From Chitinophagaceae bacterium (lineage in GTDB: Bacteria; Bacteroidota; Bacteroidia; Chitinophagales; Chitinophagaceae), in assembly GCA_016710165.1 (NCBI GenBank), contig JADJLJ010000001.1, positions 2,046,001-2,110,000 on the forward strand: 64,000 nt of DNA, written 5' to 3'. A program made the position numbers and the translations under genes. Of the stretch, positions 60,400 through 64,000 are shown piece after piece (the first letter of the stretch is position 1; each line of letters begins with the position of its first letter). The notes under the pieces were generated by a model. It ran no database searches, was not told the DNA's origin, and saw nothing but the letters and a program-made list of their open reading frames with translations.

Positions 60400-61839
60400 T
60401 TATCCTGTTTTCTTTCTGTTTACTTTATTTCTGAACGTAAGGTAATCGAGGAAGTAGATCACCCGTACCGAAAGGCTGTTGAACTGCTGGCCATTGATCG
60501 TATTGGTAAGGTTCTTTGCGTAGTTCTTTTCAAACTGGCGGTTGAAACTTTCGCCAATATCTTTCCACACGATGCTGAAGAAACTTCCCTGGGCAAACTG
60601 CCAGTTGTACACCATGTCCACGCTTAGGTAATTATAATTCTGCCTTACATTTTGAGTAAAGGGGCTGGTGGGTGTTTTCAGGTCGCCGTATGTATCCAGT
60701 TCATAAAACTGCAACGGGTTCACTTTACTCCAGTAATGTCTTGCCCGTAAGGTAAGGCCCATCTTGTTGGTGAAATTGTATTTGATGTTCAGAACATTCT
60801 CCACACTGTTCACATTTCTCCGGGAGAAGATAATGGTATCATACAAAGGACCCACTTTACCGGCAAAGCCGGATTGGTTGAGGCTGTTGCTTACATACAT
60901 AGAACCATCCACAGAGAATTTGCTGTTGAAACGAATCTTTCCAAACAGGTTCAGGTCGTAGTTCTTCCGGTGAAATACCCCCCCTGTTCCTGCATATATG
61001 CTTCCGCCCCAGGAAAGTTTTTTTGCATAATTGCTTTCCCACCACAGGTTCACATTTATCCTTCCTTTGTTCTTAAATACGCGGCCATACGCCCTTGGTT
61101 CATAAAAATCGTTGCTGGCCGGGCCTCCATTTATATTTGCTCCCACCCACCACAGTTTTTTGGTTTGTGCATTGAAATTGAAGTTGAGACCGGCATTCTG
61201 GTACATCATGGATCTGCGGCGAAGGTTATCAATGGGAGAGACAAGCCTGCTGTACCAGAAATTGGTGTTTATCCGCAACTGGTTATACCAGCCTTTGGGT
61301 TTGGTCCAGTTATACCCGGCCCAGAAACCCTGGTCCATGGTATTGTTGTTGGTGAAATAACCAAGGTCACTTTTATCATACTTATCATTGTACAGGTCCT
61401 GCCACACATTGAAGTTGAACCGGCCACTCGTTTTACCGAAGTAGATGCTGTGGGCATAGCCGGTTGTATTCTTCCCGTCCCGGCCAAGTATGTTGCTGAA
61501 ACTGACATTGCCGCCTACATTCCAGGTGTTCTTTTTATCGTTCAGGTCAAAAAGGGCAGAGGTTACGTTTGCATCATATGCATCGCCGCTGCGCCATACA
61601 TTTGTGTTCACCAGAGAAATGCTGCTGTTGTGTTTCAGGGTCTGGTCCAGAACAAAAACATTGTAATTGGTCAATGGCATGCTTTCTTCTTTACGGGTGG
61701 CATCGGTAACCTTATCCCTGAATTTTGTGTATTGCCGCTGTGTGATGGCATTCAGAACACCCACGCCCAATCCCTTTTGGGTACGGCCGCTTATCTTGGT
61801 TGCATTCAATATCTTGGCCTGTGCCGGGTCTTCCACCAC
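60400..61839 (-). CDS. DUF5916 protein, C-terminal part (3' half of frameshifted gene)
   Basis: These 479 residues form the outer-membrane-barrel-like DUF5916 part, with alternating aromatic strands (GYAHSIYFGKTSGRFNFNVW, LNIKYNFTNKMGLTLRARHY, YLSVDMVYNWQFAQGSFFSI) and a conserved KISGRTQKGLGVGVLNA near the start. The frame is open upstream to about 61905 (RRIGIESRYRKWNSAQPSE), beyond the listed start, and continues the protein encoded at 61890-62891 if one base is added to the A5 run at 61905-61909. The intact protein would be about 830 residues, of unknown function, probably at the cell envelope. Confidence 0.85.
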   Translation of the reverse strand: MVEDPAQAKILNATKISGRTQKGLGVGVLNAITQRQYTKFRDKVTDATRKEESMPLTNYNVFVLDQTLKHNSSISLVNTNVWRSGDAYDANVTSALFDLNDKKNTWNVGGNVSFSNILGRDGKNTTGYAHSIYFGKTSGRFNFNVWQDLYNDKYDKSDLGYFTNNNTMDQGFWAGYNWTKPKGWYNQLRINTNFWYSRLVSPIDNLRRRSMMYQNAGLNFNFNAQTKKLWWVGANINGGPASNDFYEPRAYGRVFKNKGRINVNLWWESNYAKKLSWGGSIYAGTGGVFHRKNYDLNLFGKIRFNSKFSVDGSMYVSNSLNQSGFAGKVGPLYDTIIFSRRNVNSVENVLNIKYNFTNKMGLTLRARHYWSKVNPLQFYELDTYGDLKTPTSPFTQNVRQNYNYLSVDMVYNWQFAQGSFFSIVWKDIGESFNRQFEKNYAKNLTNTINGQQFNSLSVRVIYFLDYLTFRNKVNRKKTG

Positions 61840-61889
61840 GGTTTCGGATGGTTGTGCTGAATTCCATTTCCGGTACCTCGATTCAATAC

Positions 61890-62891
61890 CTATCCGCCTG
61901 CTGTAAAAAGATTGCCTTTGTTGAAAAGTTCTGTACCCTCTGTAAAGAAAGCCCGGTTCTCGTTGAACTTTTGCTCAAACGGGGTAAGGTTTAAAATACG
62001 GTTGTCGGATTGAACCTGTCCAAAGTCGGGTATCAGGGTCATATCGAGTGTAAATGCCTGGTTGAGTCCGTACTTAACATCCATACCCCCATTAATGGTG
62101 GAAGAATTTTTCTTAACGCCGGCAGCAGCGGTACCATCATGATTCAGGTAGGTAGAGAAGTAGGGAGAGAATTGTAACCGCATCGGTGGCTTAATGTCTT
62201 CCAGCCCTTTGTAAAAACCTTCCTGTGTTAAAAACCCATTTGTATTCGGATCGATGGATTGCCAGAATAACTGCTGGCCGCTTTTTTGCCTGCGGCGCAC
62301 AATATTCAATCCCCAATCCTGTATTTTTTTCTTCCCGAACCGGATGGCAGAGTAGGGAATGAACATTTCAAAACTCCAGCCATCGCTTTGAAGCTTGGAA
62401 GCGCTTTGCCAAACAGCATTCCAGCTGAAATCTTCACTGTTGCCATTCATATTGGGTGATACTTTCGCATCCATCTGTTCTCCCAGCGGGGTAACGAAAT
62501 ATTCAAACCCATTCAGTTTATCCTTATAGGTATCGAAGATCACTCCCACAAAATCATTGTTGCCAAACCCATCCCGGCCGGTCAGCTCGGCTGCGATGCT
62601 GTCCTTGTTCTTTTCATGTAAATACCCGCCAACATAAATGCCTTCGTTGTTATACACGAAGTATACCTGTGTGGCATTATCCGGGTTTTCGGGTTTAAAA
62701 GGCTCCGGCCTGAGCATGGTAAATTTATCCGCCACCGGGGCATCTTTCCAGGCAGCATCATCTAAAATTCCGTCCAGCTTAATGGGGGTTTGAATACGTT
62801 TGGCAGGCAGGATCCTTTTCTCAGTTTGGCTGTAGGCCGATGCAGTAATAAGCGCACAAAAGCATAATGCTTTCAGTTTAAAGGAAATCAT
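61890..62891 (-). CDS. DUF5916 protein, N-terminal part with carbohydrate-binding family 9-like domain (5' half of frameshifted gene)
   Basis: These 333 residues have a signal peptide (residues 1-21, ITASAYSQ) and a CBM9/DOMON-like domain (PIKLDGILDDAAWKDAPV, QVYFVYNNEGIYVGGYL, GEQMDAKVSPN, GWSFEMFIPYSAIRFG). It continues into NRAFFTEGTELFNKGNLF and then TAGG-stop. In intact homologues the text goes on as NLFYSRRIG, which is obtained here with one extra T in the minus-strand T5 run. So the stop is caused by a one-base loss. The domain suggests binding of sugars or haem-like ligands, but none is shown. Confidence 0.85.
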   Translation of the reverse strand: MISFKLKALCFCALITASAYSQTEKRILPAKRIQTPIKLDGILDDAAWKDAPVADKFTMLRPEPFKPENPDNATQVYFVYNNEGIYVGGYLHEKNKDSIAAELTGRDGFGNNDFVGVIFDTYKDKLNGFEYFVTPLGEQMDAKVSPNMNGNSEDFSWNAVWQSASKLQSDGWSFEMFIPYSAIRFGKKKIQDWGLNIVRRRQKSGQQLFWQSIDPNTNGFLTQEGFYKGLEDIKPPMRLQFSPYFSTYLNHDGTAAAGVKKNSSTINGGMDVKYGLNQAFTLDMTLIPDFGQVQSDNRILNLTPFEQKFNENRAFFTEGTELFNKGNLFTAGG

Positions 62892-63025
62892 GGCTATACT
62901 TTATTGGTTTGCGAATGCATCATTCATGGCGTAATGATGCAGATACGAATTTAAACGTACACGCCCCAACAAAAGTTACCGCTCATCAAAGAAAAAGGCA
63001 TTTAGGAATTTATTAACATGCGAGG

Positions 63026-63844
63026 TTACATAAACAGGTCGTTATACAACCGGCCCCCGGGCACCACGGAATATTTATCAAGATCGGTGATCCCTTCTGC
63101 TGCCAGTACAGCTTCATCAATAAAACTGTTGCCGGTGCAGGAAGTTGAAGGCTTTGTTAAAATATAATAAGCTGCATCGGCCATGATCTCGGGGATACGG
63201 CTCATCTTCATGAGCATTTCTCCCCCCAACAGGTTATTTACGGCAGCGGTGGCGATGGTGGTACGTGGCCAGAGGCTGTTGGCTGCAATATTGTATTTTT
63301 TCAGTTCAGCAGATAAGCCGAGGGCGATCATGGTCATATCGTATTTGCTGATGGTGTACGCCAGGTGTTTTTCAAACCACTTCAGGTCCATGTTTATCGG
63401 TGGAGACAGATTCAGGATATGGGCATTGGTTCCTTTTTTAAGATGCGGGATACATGCCCGGCTCATCATAAATGTTCCCCGCACATTAATATCATACATC
63501 AGGTCAAACCGTTTGGGTTCCGTTTGCTCGGTGGGCAGCAAATTGATCGCCGAGGCATTGTTCACCAGTATATCAATGCCACCAAACCGTTCAACGGCTT
63601 TATCAACTGCATTTTGAACCTGGTCTTCAAACCGGATATCGCACTGAACGGCCAGCGCCTTTCCCCCGGCAGCTTCCATCTCTGCTGCGGCAGAAAAGAT
63701 AGTGCCCCCCAGTTTGGGATTTTCTTCCACGCTTTTTGAAGCGATGACAATATTGGCTCCTTCCTTTGCCAAACGAAGGCCCATAGCTTTACCTATTCCA
63801 CGGGAAGCCCCGGTGATGATGACTGTTTTATCTTTAAATGACAT
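63026..63844 (-). CDS. SDR family oxidoreductase (HSDL2-like)
   Basis: I take the start at 63842-63844 (MSFKDKTVIITGASRGIGKA), because the 11 extra residues of the longer frame precede a typical SDR start. The 272-residue enzyme has the NAD(P) motif TGASRGIG, VNNASAINL (NNAG-like), the catalytic Ser region LNLSPPINMDLKWF, and YTISKYDMT (YxxxK). The GxSPP...YTISK layout matches the hydroxysteroid dehydrogenase-like protein 2 group. Substrate unknown. It is the last gene in the window; the remaining 156 bp show no gene. Confidence 0.88.
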   Translation of the reverse strand: MSFKDKTVIITGASRGIGKAMGLRLAKEGANIVIASKSVEENPKLGGTIFSAAAEMEAAGGKALAVQCDIRFEDQVQNAVDKAVERFGGIDILVNNASAINLLPTEQTEPKRFDLMYDINVRGTFMMSRACIPHLKKGTNAHILNLSPPINMDLKWFEKHLAYTISKYDMTMIALGLSAELKKYNIAANSLWPRTTIATAAVNNLLGGEMLMKMSRIPEIMADAAYYILTKPSTSCTGNSFIDEAVLAAEGITDLDKYSVVPGGRLYNDLFM

Positions 63845-64000
63845 GGTGATCGTTTTTTCAAATGTAGCTAAAAACACCGGTTGACACCCGGTACTATTTC
63901 CATTCGCCGGCCAATGAAGAATATCCCTTAATTAAAAATGTATAATTGCTTAACCTGTTTCCAGCCCGTTCCATGGGCCGCCTGGTATAGATCGCCAGGG

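Noticed and set aside
60874..61860. Open frame of 328 codons on the plus strand
   Set aside because: Antisense to the DUF5916 C-terminal part, whose beta-strand pattern and homologous continuation across the frameshift are clear. The plus translation is a composition artefact.

Overview
The window looks like a chromosomal segment of a Bacteroidota bacterium, probably a Chitinophagales/Chitinophagaceae member. The indications are C-terminal type IX secretion (T9SS) sorting domains, an UpxY-type NusG paralogue, DUF2911, DUF4197 and DUF5916 proteins, a GxxExxY gene, and promoters of the Bacteroidota TTTG/TAnnTTTG type. The family-level placement is inference. No rRNA, tRNA, CRISPR array or complete insertion sequence was seen.

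Layout. Positions 1-1146 (minus) hold a truncated GMC oxidoreductase and its small gamma-type subunit. Positions 1696-9678 (plus) hold three secreted proteins: a beta-helix protein with ten PKD-like repeats and a T9SS tail, and two PIG-L-like proteins, the second with a damaged active site. Positions 9786-43596 (minus) are one very long exopolysaccharide locus transcribed from wza down to the initiating sugar-phosphate transferase. Positions 43996-44946 carry an SdpR/SdpI-like pair with a visible promoter and operator. Positions 45050-64000 are ordinary metabolic and housekeeping genes (AcpH-like esterase, asparagine synthase, cystathionine gamma-synthase, flavin reductase, lysyl-tRNA synthetase, DPP-IV and others), interrupted by two related MITE-like elements and an inverted-repeat-bounded GxxExxY cassette.

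The exopolysaccharide locus is a Wzx/Wzy system. It has Wza export lipoprotein, Wzc-type co-polymerase/tyrosine kinase (split by a single-base frameshift), UpxY antiterminator, GDP-fucose synthesis (gmd, fcl), Wzx flippase, four GT4 glycosyltransferases, a WecG/TagA transferase with UDP-GlcNAc 2-epimerase, a Wzy-like polymerase, and a WcaJ-like initiating enzyme. Two decoration modules sit inside it. One is SxtJ / DUF5989 microprotein / O-carbamoyltransferase / SGNH protein (31084-34733). The other, the most interesting part of the window, is a Dlt-like module at 16781-25217: amino-acid-type adenylation enzyme, two acyl carrier proteins, MBOAT transporter-transferase and SGNH protein, accompanied by an Fmt-type formyltransferase, a GNAT protein and a rare CapK-ligase/aminotransferase fusion. 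I infer that it activates, perhaps N-formylates or N-acylates, and exports an amino-acyl group onto the polysaccharide.

Two long genes (Wzc, DUF5916) are interrupted by single-base frameshifts, and the Wzy start may be affected by a third at a T7 run. Whether these are real or assembly errors cannot be decided from the sequence alone.
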